Origin: Chlamydomonas reinhardtii
Lineage: Eukaryota; Chlorophyta; Chlorophyceae; Chlamydomonadales; Chlamydomonadaceae
DNA length: 64,000 nucleotides
Direction: 5' to 3'
NCBI RefSeq assembly: GCF_000002595.2
Contig: NC_057010.1
Coordinates: forward strand, 6,253,527 to 6,317,526
The translations under genes and the position numbers were made by a program. Shown in pieces: positions 24,709 through 42,194 of this stretch (positions are counted from its first letter, which is position 1; every line of letters starts with the position of its first letter). A model generated the notes under the pieces. It was not told the DNA's origin. It saw only the letters and a program-made list of their open reading frames with translations, and did not search any database.

Positions 24709-26720
24709 ACTACTGTAACCAAGAGCACACAGCAATAAGCTAGTGATCTGGGGCCTCACAGGGGCGCCTGCCTGGGCGCACCAAGACCCGCACCACAAAC
24801 TGGCATTGCGGATGTGTGGTGCGGGGGCTCAAGTCCCAACAGAAAGCAGGGGCGATAATATGACTCAGCTTTGATACACAGTGCCATTCCAAAGAGATCA
24901 ATTGCCCTGGACATACAGGAGAAACAAGAAAGTTTCGCGCCCCCGCACCTTGCTCGTGAGCCCAGTCCGATGCAGAAATAGCGCATTACATGCTGCTGAC
25001 ACTGGAAGCATTAAAGCTGCGGTGAGCGGTGAAGAACAGGCGTATCACAGGTGCTAGCCATTTACAGGGCCATTCACCACCAATACTTCAATTCAGCAGA
25101 GCTTGCAAGCCAAACATTTGAGTCGATGTACAATGCAGACCAGCAGTATGGCTGGCAACCTTCAACTTCAAGCTCAACTCGCCGTGGATGTTAAGAGTTT
25201 CACAGATAACACGGACTTGAAAGTTTTCTGCTGTAAACTGAAGCGCAAGAATTGTATTGCGGTGCTATGCTACCCATTTCCACATGGCGCCCTGGTGCAT
25301 GCTGACTGCATGCTGAGCCCTCGAGCATGCGGCGTCTTGCAACCCGCCTGCCCCAGTGGCTGGTCATCGCGGTCGCCTCGCCTCAAGTGCAATATCCAGG
25401 CATAGTAACGTCCGTTTACATATTGGTATATCAAATCCTGTTCTGTCAACAGTCCAACAGTACGGCAAAGGCACGTACTAAAACGTTCCCCAAAGCACCC
25501 TAGCTGACTCCCGTCGTACTGTGTCCAATCTTGTAATGCCCGCCTCGTAGCGGGTGTGCGCCATCAATGACCTCAACAACAAACATGCACACACACGCAC
25601 ACGCGCTGTGCCACCGTGCGGCCTGGCCGCCGCCTGGCCTCGTCCTGAAGCACCGCAGGTGCATGCGCCGGGCCCCACAACGCCAGCGCACCGCCAACGC
25701 ACCGGCCCCCACCCATCAGTTGTGCATCTGCCCCTGCCACGCACCCAAGTGAGCGCTCGGGAGGTGGCCCAGGAGGTGTACCGGGGTGTGTGCCGGGAGG
25801 TGTGTGCTACCGCCATCAATCCGAATGGCCTCACTCGCCCGTCGCCTCCCGACCCAACCAAACACACCACAGCCCCTGCAGTGCTCAAGCGACACACCAG
25901 TAGCACCCCCGCCATCTAGTCCGGCTGGTCGCTTCCCAATTCTATTCCGCCACACGAGTCCAACACGAGTTATTCATGCCGCAGAACAGGCGCCGTAAAC
26001 CATACGCCCCAGTCGCGGGTTGCGCCCTTCCCGCCCATGCAGCCATGTTTCATGCAAACACACATGTCCCCGAGGACGTGACACTGACACCCTGTGCGTC
26101 TGCCGCACAGCCAACAAGCGTCCCACAAGACCCGAAAGTCAACCGCAAGTCGAGAGCTCAACACCCTATTACCCAACCAACAACAGAAAGCACCCGGCAC
26201 GCAGGCGCCAGGGTCCGCGCATATGCTGTCGCCGCTGCTGCGACCCAGCCATGGGTGCGCACCATGCAGGGACGGGCCGCGGCCACCACCCCGGCGACCG
26301 AGCAGCCGCCCGTCTGGCACTGCTGCCGGCACCACAGCTGCAGGGCCGCCCCCAAAACGTGCGTCGGGTCCGGACGGAACAACCTCCGCGTGATAGCTCA
26401 CGGCTGAGGCCCGCCAGCGCCTCCTTCCGCTGCTGGTCACATGATCACGCCGCGCCAGGAAGCCGCAGGTGACCCGTCCCCCGGCTCGCCGGCCCGCATC
26501 CTTGCTTCTCGCCGGTCGCCTCGCGGGTGCCTCCTCCTCCTCCTCCTCCTCCTGCTCCTCCTCCTCCTCCTCCCGCGAAGAGGCGACTCAGGGCTCAGGC
26601 TCTCCACCGCCTCCAGACCCCTCTCCTCCCCGTCTTGCATGGACGGCTACCCCGTAGCCGGCTTCTATGCAAAGCCACCGCCTCACTGCCCGCCTCACTG
26701 CCCCCGCCTCACTGCCGGCC
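24698..26720. other. OPR promoter region and USP 3' region
   Basis: About 2 kb. The part near 24700-25500 has clearly lower GC and includes minus-strand TGTAA signals (TTACA on the plus strand at about 24985, 25059 and 25416), the last a candidate end for gene 6. Short frames here have unlike composition and no domain. No element was recognised. Confidence 0.5.
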
Positions 26721-29700
26721 TCACTGCATGCTGCTGGCCTCGCTGCCGTCGCCCTCCGTGATGGGGCGCAGCGTGGAGCTCATGCTCTGCACCGTGCCGC
26801 CCGGGCCGCCCGGCGTGAGGTCGGGGTCGGACAGCCCGTCGCCGCCGTGCCCCGCCACGCCCTGCACCACCAGCAGCGGGCTGCTGCTGTGGTGCGCCAG
26901 GTGGTCGCTGACGCTGCCCATGCCCACCAGACCCAGCAGCGAGCGGGCCACGGCGCCCATGCCACGGCTGCCCACCACCAGCAGGTCCACACCCTCGGCC
27001 TGGGGGGAGGGGAGGGGCGGCGGGAGGTAGAGATGTGGCACGGCCCCATACAGTAAGAACGACCCACCTGCGATAGCCCCTCCGTCCTGCCCAGGGCTCG
27101 GCATCTGCTTCTTCAACGCCAACGCCGCAACCAAGTTTCTACTACGCGCTCCTGCCAATGCATCCCGCGCCCCGCCCTTGTCCGCTCACCTTGCCGTGCT
27201 TGCACAGCGTCGCCCCCGTGTCCGCCGCCGAGCCGCCGGGCGGCAGCGCCGCAATGGTGATCTTGGTCTTGCCCACGCCCCGCCGCTGCGCCGCCGCCGC
27301 GCAGCGCTCCGCCACGTCGCGCGCGGCCGCCACCGCCGCCGCCGCCTCGTCCCGGTACTGCGCGCTCTGCATGGCCGCCACCGTGGCGGGCTCGTCCAGG
27401 ACCTGGGGGGTGGGCAGGAGGCATGGGGGGGTGGTAATTACCAGCCCAAACTAAACCAAACCAAGCTAAAACGAGCGGAGCACAGGGAGAAGAGAGGGCG
27501 TGGGGTGAGGTGGGCGTGGGTTTGCGAGGGGATTGGGCCGATGAGATGCGCTCAGAGTCAGGCAGGTGGCAGCATTAGACTGCGCGTAGCTCGCGCCCGT
27601 GTTAGACACGCGTGCCAAACACGTTGCCAGTCTGCAAGGCTGCTTGGAGTCCCCCAAGCCGAAAGCCGCCCTTTTCACTGCTCTTTGTCCCCAACCCCAC
27701 CTCCACTTCTTACCCCCTTCTTATCCCCCTTTCACCCCCTGCTCTCCCGCCCCATCCTCCAGTCCCTTCTCCCTCCCCTCCTCAACCCCCAGCTCGTCAA
27801 GTATCACTGCTTTGCACCTGTCGCCTCTGCCTTCGCTTCGCTAGCTCCGTTTGCTTTCGTTCAGCTTGGGCTGGTATCTACAACCCCCCGCCCCCCGCCG
27901 CCTCACCGGGAAGGGCACGGGGTTTCCCACCACCGCCAGCACCAGGTGGTCGTGCGGCAGCAGCACGTGGTCCAGCGCCCACAGCAGTGCGGCGTGCGCG
28001 TGCGGCGAGTCGTCGCAGCACACCTGGTGGGGGGAGTGGGGGAGGAGGAGGAGGGGGGCGGGAGGAGGAGTGGGAGGCAGGCGACACAGTGCTAGCCAGC
28101 ATGTCTCCGGTGGGAGCGGCCGGGCCGGCTGGGGAGAGTGACCAAACGCACCTGCTACGCGCTACGGAACCTGCCGCCCTGCCCGACCCGGCCGCCAGCC
28201 GCCACCGGCCAAGCCGCGCCTCCGCATGCCCTGCATACCAGGGCCGGCCCCATCATCCCCCGTCACTTCCCCTCTTCCTCCCCCTGCCCCCTCCTCCCCT
28301 GCCCGCACCATGACGCGCTTGGGCTGCGCGGTCTGCGGCGGGTGCGCCTCGTCCGCCGCCATGAGGCCGCGGCCCAACACGGCGTCGTCGCCGCGCACCA
28401 CCAGGGTGGGGCAGGGCATGTGGTGGCAGCAGTAGTCCGACACGCTGCCCAGGCCGATGAACGACATCAGGGAGCTGTGGGAGGGGGGGGGGCAGGGGGA
28501 GAAGGCGGGGGAAGTTGTGATGGGTGGGTGGGTCGTAAATACCAGCCCAAGCTGAACCAAAGCGAAGGGGGGAGGACTCGGGGTATGGGATGTCAACCGA
28601 CGGGCGTCAGCAGGGGGTGGCGGCATGGGTGACGGAGGTGTGGGGTGCGGAGGCAGATGCGGTGCAACAGCGGCATTACCACCGGCAGCATCCCGTCCCC
28701 AGCATGCCACCATCCGCTCAGCTGGTGCCCGCCCCTGCTCCATCCCTTGACAAATTTCGTTCGGCCCGAGCATTACCCCACCCCCGCCGAGCATGGAGCG
28801 TAACAGCTATTCGGCTGATCGCGGGCTGCGTCTGGGCGTCTCAACTTTCTAATCTTGGAGTGGTGAAGCCAGCCCCCTTCCCCTATCCCTCCCCCGCCCC
28901 GCCCCCCCCTGGCTGCTCACCGCTGCAGTGCGCCCATGCCGCGGCAGCCCACCACCGCCAGGTCAATGGACTGCGCGCGGGCGTACTCCACCAGGCTCTC
29001 AGCAACGCCTGCGAGGTTGTGATTGGGAATCATTGGGGGAAACAGCAGCAAAGATACAGGGAGTGGTTGCGGAGTCCTGGGGCTGAGGTGCTGTGCACAG
29101 CTCTGACGGCCGGGTGTCGAGAGGCAGCGTACACTGCCTGGGTGCCACCTTCACGTGGCCGACCCACCTGACGCGCCGCCCGCCGCCGGCAGCGCTTTGG
29201 TGTGCACCAGGTCCCGGGGCACCTGTGCAGTGGCGGGTGGCGGGCACATTCATATACACACAAATACACACAAATACACACAAATACACACACACACACA
29301 CACGCACACACACACGCACGCTAACAAGATACACACATGCTTCCGCCGGCCCCTGTAAGCGCTCCCCTGCAGCCGGCTTGTCGCGGCACGCCTGCCTGGA
29401 ACCTTCCGGCCCACACCTGGACAGCCCCCCGGCCACATACCATACGCCCCCCGCCCACCTCCGCCCCGCACCCCACTACTACCCCGCCCCGCCCCGCACC
29501 TTGTTGTGTTGCGTGCACACCAGGTCCACCGCCGCTTTGAGCACCTCTGCGGGCGCGGACACCGGGTGCCAGGTCATGACAACTGCCCTCTGCTGCCCAC
29601 CCCCTTCTTGCCTTCCACCTGCATGCTCACTACAAGCGCTGCCTCCCGCCAGCCCCTGCGGCGCCAAGCCCGCCACTGCAGCCCCACGTAGCTGCATGGC

Positions 29701-30128
29701 ACGGCCCCGGAGGAGGAGGAGGAGGAGGCTGCCCACTGCTCGGGCCGCGCCCGCTGCCCGACCCATCCACCCACCTGCGGCGCTGTGCTCTTCCGCCCGC
29801 CGCTGGGCGTCCCATTGGTGCGTCACAGCCGCTACCGCAGCCCCAGTGGCCACGGGTGCGACAGGGTAGACGTTGTATGCTGTCGGGCGCGAGGCGAAAA
29901 GCGTGGGGTCAGCTTCCGATTACTGCCCTCGGCATGCCGAGCTCCCTCGCCGCATGCAACGTCCGCGCATGCCCCCGTCAGCCTGCATGTATCCTCACCT
30001 AACGGCGGCAACACCGTGACCAGGTGCAGCTCATCGCTTGGTCTTTTAAGATGTAACAGAGTCCATTCAAGTCCACGGATACTCTGAGGGCTCTCGTCCA
30101 GGCAAAAAAGCAGGCGACGAGGGGCCAT
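26721..30128 (-). CDS. Tandem universal stress protein (two USP domains)
   Basis: Minus-strand exons 30128-29999, 29879-29775, 29546-29500, 29222-29168, 29008-28921, 28474-28309, 28023-27907, 27402-27190 and 26999-26721 join in phase to 399 aa. Domain 1 (about 1-195) begins RRLLFCLDESPQS and ends with IDLAVVGCRGMGALQRSL and GLGSVSDYCCHHMPCPTLVV. Domain 2 (about 200-370) begins VCCDDSPHAHAALLWALDHV and ends VDLLVVGSRGMGAVARSL, GMGSVSDHLAHHSSSPLLVV. Both have the ATP-binding type glycine motif G-x2-G...GS, but with 14 rather than the usual 9 residues between the second Gly and GS. USP proteins are cytosolic nucleotide-binding proteins linked to stress responses; no catalytic role can be read here. 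A Gly/Ser/Met-rich tail of about 30 residues follows. Confidence 0.9.
27425..27889. mobile_element. Introner-like element with terminal inverted repeats filling USP intron 7
   Basis: Intron 7 of gene 6 runs from 27906 to 27403. Its left part (27425-27486) reads GGTAATTACCAGCCCAAACT, then AAACCAAACCAAGC and a GAGCGGAGCACAGG stretch. Its right part (27841-27889) is the inverse: GCTCCGTTTGC, then CAGCTTGGGCTGGTATCTAC and AACCCCCC. So an element of about 465 bp has inverted ends of roughly 50 bp lying about 17 and 22 bp from the two splice sites. It has no coding capacity. It looks like a non-autonomous DNA element that has become, or created, an intron. Confidence 0.65.
28523..28570 (-). repeat. 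Intron repeat, family B copy (single end) in USP intron 5
   Basis: GTAAATACCAGCCCAAGCTG followed by AACCAAAGCGAAG, near the acceptor side of intron 5 (28920-28475). A matching inverted end near the donor is not clear. Confidence 0.65.
29262..29322 (+). repeat. AC-rich microsatellite in USP intron 3
   Basis: ACACAAAT repeats grade into (CA)n between the exons at 29222 and 29500. Confidence 0.8.
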
Positions 30129-30767
30129 CCTGTCCAAACAGCAAGCCGCGGGATGTTCGGTGAACGGCAAAGGAAAAGGCGTCGTCCGCCCGAAACGCCG
30201 AGAGCCGAGCGGGGTCTAACGCCCGCGCGGCCTTTTCGCTCTTGCCCACTGCGTTATGCGTGCAAGCTTTTGCAGGAAAGTTTGTCCACAGCGGCTCAGC
30301 GGTGCCGAGACAGGCCAACCGTGGCAGTCAACCCCCGCCCGATGACAGCACGCTACGGCTCTAGCAGCCGATAACTACAAACACCTGCCTGCTCAATTAC
30401 GCACAAGCCCTTCTGGTTTGCTGTCTCGAGGGTGGCACCCGGTCTATCGTGTGCAGGGCATTTGCTACACGTTACAGTTTCAGCTAGTTCGACGTCAAGT
30501 GAGGCATATTGTTTATTTCACACAGCCAAGGACACACAAGTGAATGAGATTGGACCGTGATTTTCCATTCGCTGGTGTTTGAGACATCGCGGTGATATGC
30601 ATGATGTGTGCATTCGCCCTGTGGCTCAGTATTGGCGTCAAACTTGCTTACTAGCTAAGGCTGTAGGGTGTGAAAGACCGTAATGGAACCAGCTGCGTGA
30701 GCACGGCCATAGTGCGGTCCCCGGCTAGGATGACGTTGAGCCTGCTATAAAATTACGAATTGTCTGG
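30129..30767. promoter_or_regulatory. Divergent promoter region of genes 6 and 7
   Basis: 639 bp between divergent ATGs, with an AT-richer half near 30380-30760. TATAAAAT at 30746-30753 is the best TATA-like match but lies only 15 bp before the chosen gene 7 ATG. Confidence 0.5.
30746..30753 (+). promoter_or_regulatory. TATA-like box upstream of gene 7
   Basis: TATAAAAT, 15 bp before ATG 30768. If it is a real TATA box, transcription would start at or after that ATG, so either the box is chance or the start codon is wrong. No other in-frame ATG exists in exon 1. Confidence 0.35.
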
Positions 30768-35306
<4,539 letters not shown>

Positions 35307-36578
35307 GCGCGTGCGCGAGCCGTGTGTGTATGGATGGCGGCTGGGAGCTGGCTGGGTGCTTGACACGGGTGCGTATGGAGGAAGTGATCCCGGGGGCAAT
35401 TATTCGGATGCCGGCGTGCGTGCGGGGACTGTGGGCTGTGGGGAGGTGGTGACGCGTGCGTACTCCTGACCACCACGGCGCGCTGTGATACCTGCGCTGG
35501 GGATGAAACTGTGAGATTGCCATGTGGAATGGGACAGGCGGGACTTGTGGAACGGGGGCGTTATTATGGTTACAGTGAGGCTTGCGCTGTTCGGACAGCG
35601 CAGCAATGTAGGCCACCGGTATGTCAGTCAGTCCGCAACGGGTGGTGTAGCACTCTTTAGTTCCCCGCGCTAGCCCAACGGTATTTGACCAATACTAGCA
35701 AGTGTTGTGCGCCTAGGCCGGCTGGTGGAAATATCTCACCGCCCCACATGGGCTGTCTTAAGGACAGGGGCCCGGCATCGTATCCCCTTCCACACACACA
35801 GCTGACCCGGCCCCCCGCACCAGCAGCGCAGCAGTGGGGCGGCCGCTAGCGCGCAGCACGCCGTGTAGCGCATGCCACGTCGTCTATCTCTGATTGCTTA
35901 TTGTCGTGCGCAGTGCGGTTGTGACGGCTGGTAGCTAGCCACGTTGCTAGTGTGCTGTGCGGTGCACGGCCCCTGCAACCCCCCGCCCTGCCGCCTGCCG
36001 GCACCGCTGCCCTAGTTCGAGCCAGTCTCATGATCACGACCCCTCGGCAACACGACCTATCCTGTAATGCCCAGCCAACAGGTGCACGCCCCAAGCATAC
36101 GAGCTACGCACACGCGCACGCCGGGCAAAACAACACCCCTATTATTAACCGCTTGTGCGACCAGACGACCATAGGTAGGACAGCAGCTAGCAGCGATGTA
36201 TGGAGCAGCTAGCGCCCGCCTCCCGTCAACAACCCTTCGCGCCAGCCGCAACAAAACCTGTACAAAATAAAACTTGACTGCACCAGCGGCCAGCAGCTGC
36301 ACTTAAGATTGCCTCCATGGCCTCATTACCGGTATTGTTTGCTGCGGCCGCTGCAATCATCACAACCTCCCCACCTTTTCACCGAAGCAACCCAGCCACG
36401 TCATATATACACTGTTTGCCACAGGGCTCGCAGCAGGCGCCCCCGCCACCTGCCAGCCAGGCGGTGCTGTTGGTCCGTGCGGGCAGTCTCATCAGTGGTG
36501 GGCTGGCAGTGATGAGCTGCCGCCTCAGAGCGGCCCCTGAGCGGCTGCTCGCGGCGGCGGCTGCGGCGGCTGCACTAG
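35307..36578. other. Convergent 3' regions of genes 7 and 8
   Basis: 1.27 kb of lower-GC DNA between convergent stops. TGTAA at about 36062 (plus) and TTACA at about 35570 (TGTAA on minus) would make the two 3' UTRs overlap. No gene is supported. Confidence 0.5.
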
Positions 36579-37929
36579 CTAGGCGGCGGAGCGGCGCAGA
36601 CCCATCACGCGGTCCAGACCTGTGGGCGGGTCGGGGCATGTCGGGGTGGGTGTGCCAGGAGAGCACACGTGCACGTGTGTGTGAGGGTGTGTGTCCAGGC
36701 GTGTTGGGGCTGCTGTGTGGAGGTGTGGGCGGATGAGGGTCTGCGCCTGCCATCCGCTGACCCTCCTCATGTCTGGGTCCACGAACACACACATGTGCCT
36801 AACCAACCGTGCACCCACCCCACACCCACACCCACCCACACTCACCTGTGCTGCGGTCGTGGGGGATGCGCCGGAAGGCCAGTGCCGCCTCCGCCTCCGC
36901 CTCTGCCGTGATGCGGGCCAGCCAGGCGTCTGCGGGTCGCGCGTGTGCATACATGGGAAGACACACACACACACGTGCACCCAATCAAGTACTGCTGCTG
37001 TGGAGCACGAAGGAAACGTTGGCGTGAGCTGTGTGCGTTGTTCCGGGCTACTGGCATGGCGAGAGGCAGCTGCTGAGCAGGTGCAGTGGCGCGGGCACAG
37101 CGCAGCACAGCAGTAGCAGTAGGTCTCAGCCCAGCAGCACTCACCCACGGTCTCTCCAGTGGGCAGTAGCGGGTCGTCCTCCTCCTCATCACCACCACCC
37201 ACAGCCCCGGCCGCGCCCGTCCCGGCCGAATCCGCATCCACGCCCGCATCCGCCCCCGCCCCCGCCACCTCCTCCGCCACCTCCTCCTCCACCGCCACCT
37301 CCTGCTCCGCCACCTGCTCCTGCTCCGCCACCTCCTGGCTGCCAATGCCGCTGCTGCCCTCCTCCGCCGCCTGCAGCAGCCGCCGCACCTCCTGCAGACT
37401 GCGCCGACCACTGCCGCCCATGTCGTCAACGTGACCGCCGCGGCCGTGGAGGGGCTTCTTGTTATTATTGTTGTTATTGTTGTTGTTAGGTGGCGAAGAG
37501 GTTGGCGGCGGCGAGGCGGGCAACGGCGGCGGCTTGGGCTGTGGTGGCGGCGGCGAGGGCCGGGGCGGCGACGGCGGCGGCGAGGGCGGTCGCGGCGGCG
37601 GTCGCGGCATGCGCGCCTGGCGCTGCTGCTGCTGCTTTGCCTTGATGGCCTGCGTCTGGTTGTCGATGCGGTCCACCAGCCAGGCGCCGGACACCTGGTC
37701 CTGGATGCGCTTGAGCTGGGCGTCCCGCGCCTGGAAGGCGGCCTGCGTGGAGGCGTTGCCGAACTGCCGCTGGTCCAGAGCCTGGAGGGGTGGGGAGAGG
37801 AGAGGGAGGAGAGGGGTGGAGGAGGGGAGGGGAGTGGCCATGTGTGCACGCACACACACACACACACACACACGGCCCTAACTCTGCATTGCATACACTG
37901 TCCTACGCGTAATGTTTCCTTGTGCTCTT

Positions 37930-37965
<36 letters not shown>

Positions 37966-38802
37966 GTGCGCGAGCCCGCCTGCAGAGCACCACTACTGCC
38001 CCTGCCGCCCCTGCTGCTGCCTGACCCCCCGCCCCCCCCCCCGGGCTGCCCCCCCCCCCTGTGTGCCTCACCGCCAGGCTGCGTGCGGAGCTGATGATGG
38101 TGTTGACGTCACTCAGCTGGTACACGAACTGCTGGAGCGTGGTCACCAGGCCTGTGTGAGGGGGGTTACATTCATGATTAATTAAGAAGTGAAGTCGTCG
38201 GGGGGAGGGAGGGAGGGAGGGAGGGGGAGGAGGGCGGTGGAGTAATGAGGGTTAGGGAGGTAAGAGGGGGGGGACAGGGGCAGGTACTGTTGGTGTACAT
38301 GGGGCTCTCCAGCTGCAGCGGCCCAAGGCGTGTGACACACGGTGTGGACCCGCCTCCCACCTGCCCCAGCCCCAGCCTAAGCCCCGCACACCGCAACCGA
38401 CACGTCGGCGCCACTGCCCACACACGACCACACACGCCCACACGCACCGTCAGACGCCGCGAAACGGAAGTTGATGCGCACGAAGTTGAAGTTCCAAACG
38501 AAGCGGGTGGCGAACGCCCTCTCCGCCGCCGTGAGCGGTCCGTTCTGCTGCAGGACGGCGCGGGTCTGGTTCTTCTGCTGCTGGATGGACAGCCGCTTCA
38601 GGCTGGCCTGGCCCGCCTGTGTGGGGGCGTGAGAGTTTTTTGTTTTGGGGGGGGGGGGGGTGCGTGGTTACAACCATGATGAATTACGAAGTGAAAGAAA
38701 TGAAGTTGGGGGGGCAGGTGTGCAGCGTCCAGTCATCACGAGTGCTCGCTCCCGGCCCCCAGGACCTCCCGGGCCCCACACTCGTATACACAGGCACACA
38801 CA

Positions 38803-38852
<50 letters not shown>

Positions 38853-39294
38853 GGCCCTCACTCGGAGTATGTGTCCGTAGGTCTGTGCCCCCGCCTGCAG
38901 CGCCTCCGCCGCCTTCACGCCGTCCGGCCCCGCCGCCGACCTCAGCGCGGGCGAGCCGGCGGCGGCGCCCAGAGCCGCAGCCGCCGTGTCCGCCTGGTCC
39001 ACCAGGTCCTGGGGGGGGGGGTGCAGAGGGGGGCGGAGGAGGGAGGAGGCATGTGTGGGGGAGGGGCGGGGGGCGGGCGTGTGTGTGTGTTTATTTGGGG
39101 GGCCCAGGCTGGGAAGCGTGGTGGGCTTGTGCTTGAGCAAGGGAGTGGCGGACCCCATCGGTCGGTGCGTGTGCGTGTGTGGTGATGGGCGGTGAGGGGG
39201 TTGGCACCACTCCACCCCACCCCGCCCCACCCCACGTGGCCGCCCCTGCCTACAACGCAGCCCCCATCCCTCACACACACACACACGCACACAA

Positions 39295-39325
<31 letters not shown>

Positions 39326-41629
39326 GCAGCAGCAGCAGCCCCACACAGCAGCAGCCCCCACCTGCAGCCCGCCGTCCAGGGCTGCGGCGTACTCGTCCGG
39401 GTTCAGCGCCGCCGCCATCATGGCCGACACCGAGTCCAGGAAGCCGGGGTCGGGGGCGTCAGGGTCGGGGGCGGCGGAGGCGGAGGCGGAGGAGGAGCGG
39501 GTGGTGGGGCCGCTGTCATCGCCGCTGTCGCTCGATGGGGAGGGGTCGGAGGGGTCTCCGGCCAGGTGGCCCAGCAGCTGCAGCCCGGGCTGGTCAACCT
39601 GCGGGGGCGGAGCGTGTGTGTGTGTGTGTACGCAAGGGCGCGCATGCAGGCTTCCCAAACCGCCCTCGCAGCCCTCCCCTACCCATCTCCCCCTTACGCC
39701 ATCCCCTTCGCCCCCCCCCCTGCTTGCACGCACCCGGGTGAAGTCCATGGGCTGCAGCGGTGTGCCGGACGCCGCCAACACACCCGCGCCACCGCCCCCA
39801 GCGCCCCCCAGCAGCGATCGCCGCATCTCCGCCGCACGACCCGACGGCTCGAAGTCGGGCAGTGAGCCGTCCGCGGCGCCGTACAGGGTGAGGCGGCTGG
39901 TGGTGGCGGCGGCGGCGGCGGTGGGGTCGTTGGAGGAGCGCGTGGAGGGCATGTCGGTGCTGCTGCCGCTGCTGCTACTGCCACTGCTGTCGCCGAACAT
40001 GGCTGCGCCGCTCTGTCCCTTGCTGAGGTCACACAGGGCGTCCAGCACCGCCTGCTTGTCCACACGCTCCGGGGGGGTGCCGGCAGGGGCGCCCGGCCGG
40101 GCTGGTTGTGGGGAGAGGGAGGGAGGGTTCGGGGGTGGGGGGTGAGGTGGGGGGTGAGGTGGGGTGAGGTGAGGTGAGGGAGGGAGGGATGGTGTGTGGA
40201 TGGGACACTAGGGGGCAGTGCGTGTGGGGCGCGAGGGGCTCCTGCAGTGTCGCCCCTTCCTCCCCCTGGCCCTGGGCCGCGCCCTACACACCTGCCCCCT
40301 ACACACGGCTCGTCCTGGCCCCGCAATGCTGCCGCCGTGGCCGTCGCCCCTCCCTCCCCCCCCTCCTCCAACTCTCCGCCTCAGCTTCCACCTCCCGGCC
40401 TCCACCGCCCCACCCCACTCACGCATGTATCCGAAGGGGTCGCCGCGGTCATACACAGACACATCGTTGGAGCAGGGGCCGTTGTAGGGCGGGCCACCGC
40501 CGCCGCCACTGCCGCCACTGCCGCCGTCACCGGTGCCGCCGGTACCGCCCGTGCCGCCGCCACCCACTGCGGGCGCCGGGACGCCAGTGCTCCCCCCCGC
40601 GCCGCTGTTGGTGCCGCCGCCGGCCGGTGCGGGGGTGCCGCCGCCGGCTGCGGGCGCGGGCACACCGGTGCTGCCGCCTGCCCCGCTGTTGGAGGTGGTG
40701 GTGGTGGTGGTGTTGGGTGCGGCCATGGTCATGCGGGTGCGCACCGTCACCTCCAGCTGCAGCGCGTACGACACGATCTTGCCGGGCCTGTGTGTATGGG
40801 CATGGTGGGACGTGGTGGGGGGGAGGGTAAGGGGTTGCGATGGAGGGTGTCGTAGATGCCATAGTACCATGGGGGTATATGTGTGTATGTGTGCATGTGG
40901 GGTGGTATGTGTGCATGTGGGCGTGTACGTGTGTGTGTGTGTGTGTGTGCGTGTGCGTATGTGCGTGTGAGCCATTCAGGCAACAGGTGGACCCCCCGAC
41001 CGGGCCCTCCTCCCTCCCTGCCTCCCTCCCTCCCTCCCTCCCTCCCCCCCAGCCCCCACCACACGAAGTTCATGAGGATGATCTCACTGCCGCCGATGAG
41101 CAGCTCCACCCAGGGCAGCCACACGCTGATGCCGGGCGGCGGCGTGTAGGGCAGGCCAAACAGCTCCTGGATGTTGTCGATGCGCTGGATCACAGCTGTG
41201 CGGGGGTGGGGCGGGGTGGGGTCGGGCGGTGGGTGGGCGGTGGGGGTTGTCCTCAACGTTCCCAACAAGAAACCGTGGGGTGATTGGTTGCGACACAGGC
41301 GGAGCAGGGGCGCGTGGGCGGGCGGGGTTTTGAAGGGCAGGCAGGTGGCGGCGGGTGCGACCCGGAGCAAATGACACGGGTTCAGGAAAACACACTGTGC
41401 GCACGTCTGAACCCCATCCCCCCCTGCCCCTCCCCTCCCCCTCACTCACCCGCCACCGCGTCATCTGCCAGGTCGCTGTAGGACTTGAACACGGTGGTGG
41501 CGGTGATGTTGACGGCGGTGCCGGCCGCGGGCGACAGAGGCAGCCCGCCCAGGGCCGCCAGGCGGGCGGCGGAGGCGGCGCCGGTGGCGGCACCGCGGTT
41601 CACAATGCGGTCACGTGCGGCCTGCTGCG

Positions 41630-41681
<52 letters not shown>

Positions 41682-42158
41682 CGCGGTGCGGGTGTAGTTG
41701 TGGAAGGCAGGAAGGGGGAAAGGTTTGATACTGTGCGTGCGGATTGCGCGGGCAAGGGGTGCGCCGTGATCAGTGCATGAGTAGGCGTACCGGGGGGACC
41801 ACCCTGGCCACGTACGCCACCACTCACCCGTCACCACGTCACGTGATCATGTCACCTTATGTCACGAGCTCACCATGTCTATTTGCAGCTGCGGCGGCAG
41901 GGCTATGGGCGCCGTGGAGTTGGCGGGGGTACCGGGCGGCGGCGGCGGGCACAGCACCAGCGTCCAGCTGTCCAGCTGCAGCGTGCGGCTGCGTGAGGGG
42001 CGGAGGGGTGGGAGGGGCGGGAGGGGCGGAGGGGAGGGGCGGGAGGGAGGGTGCGAATTAGTGCGTGCGTTATGGGCCGCTGTGCCCTGCGCTATGCTGT
42101 GCTGCATTTGGTTCGCGGACTGCCTGCCTTGAGGAGTGCTTACACGCATGTGTGTAAT

Positions 42159-42194
<36 letters not shown>

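Noticed and set aside
25103-25405. 100-codon open frame in the OPR-USP spacer
   Set aside because: It does not begin with ATG, its composition is unlike the real exons, and it has no domain or splice partners.
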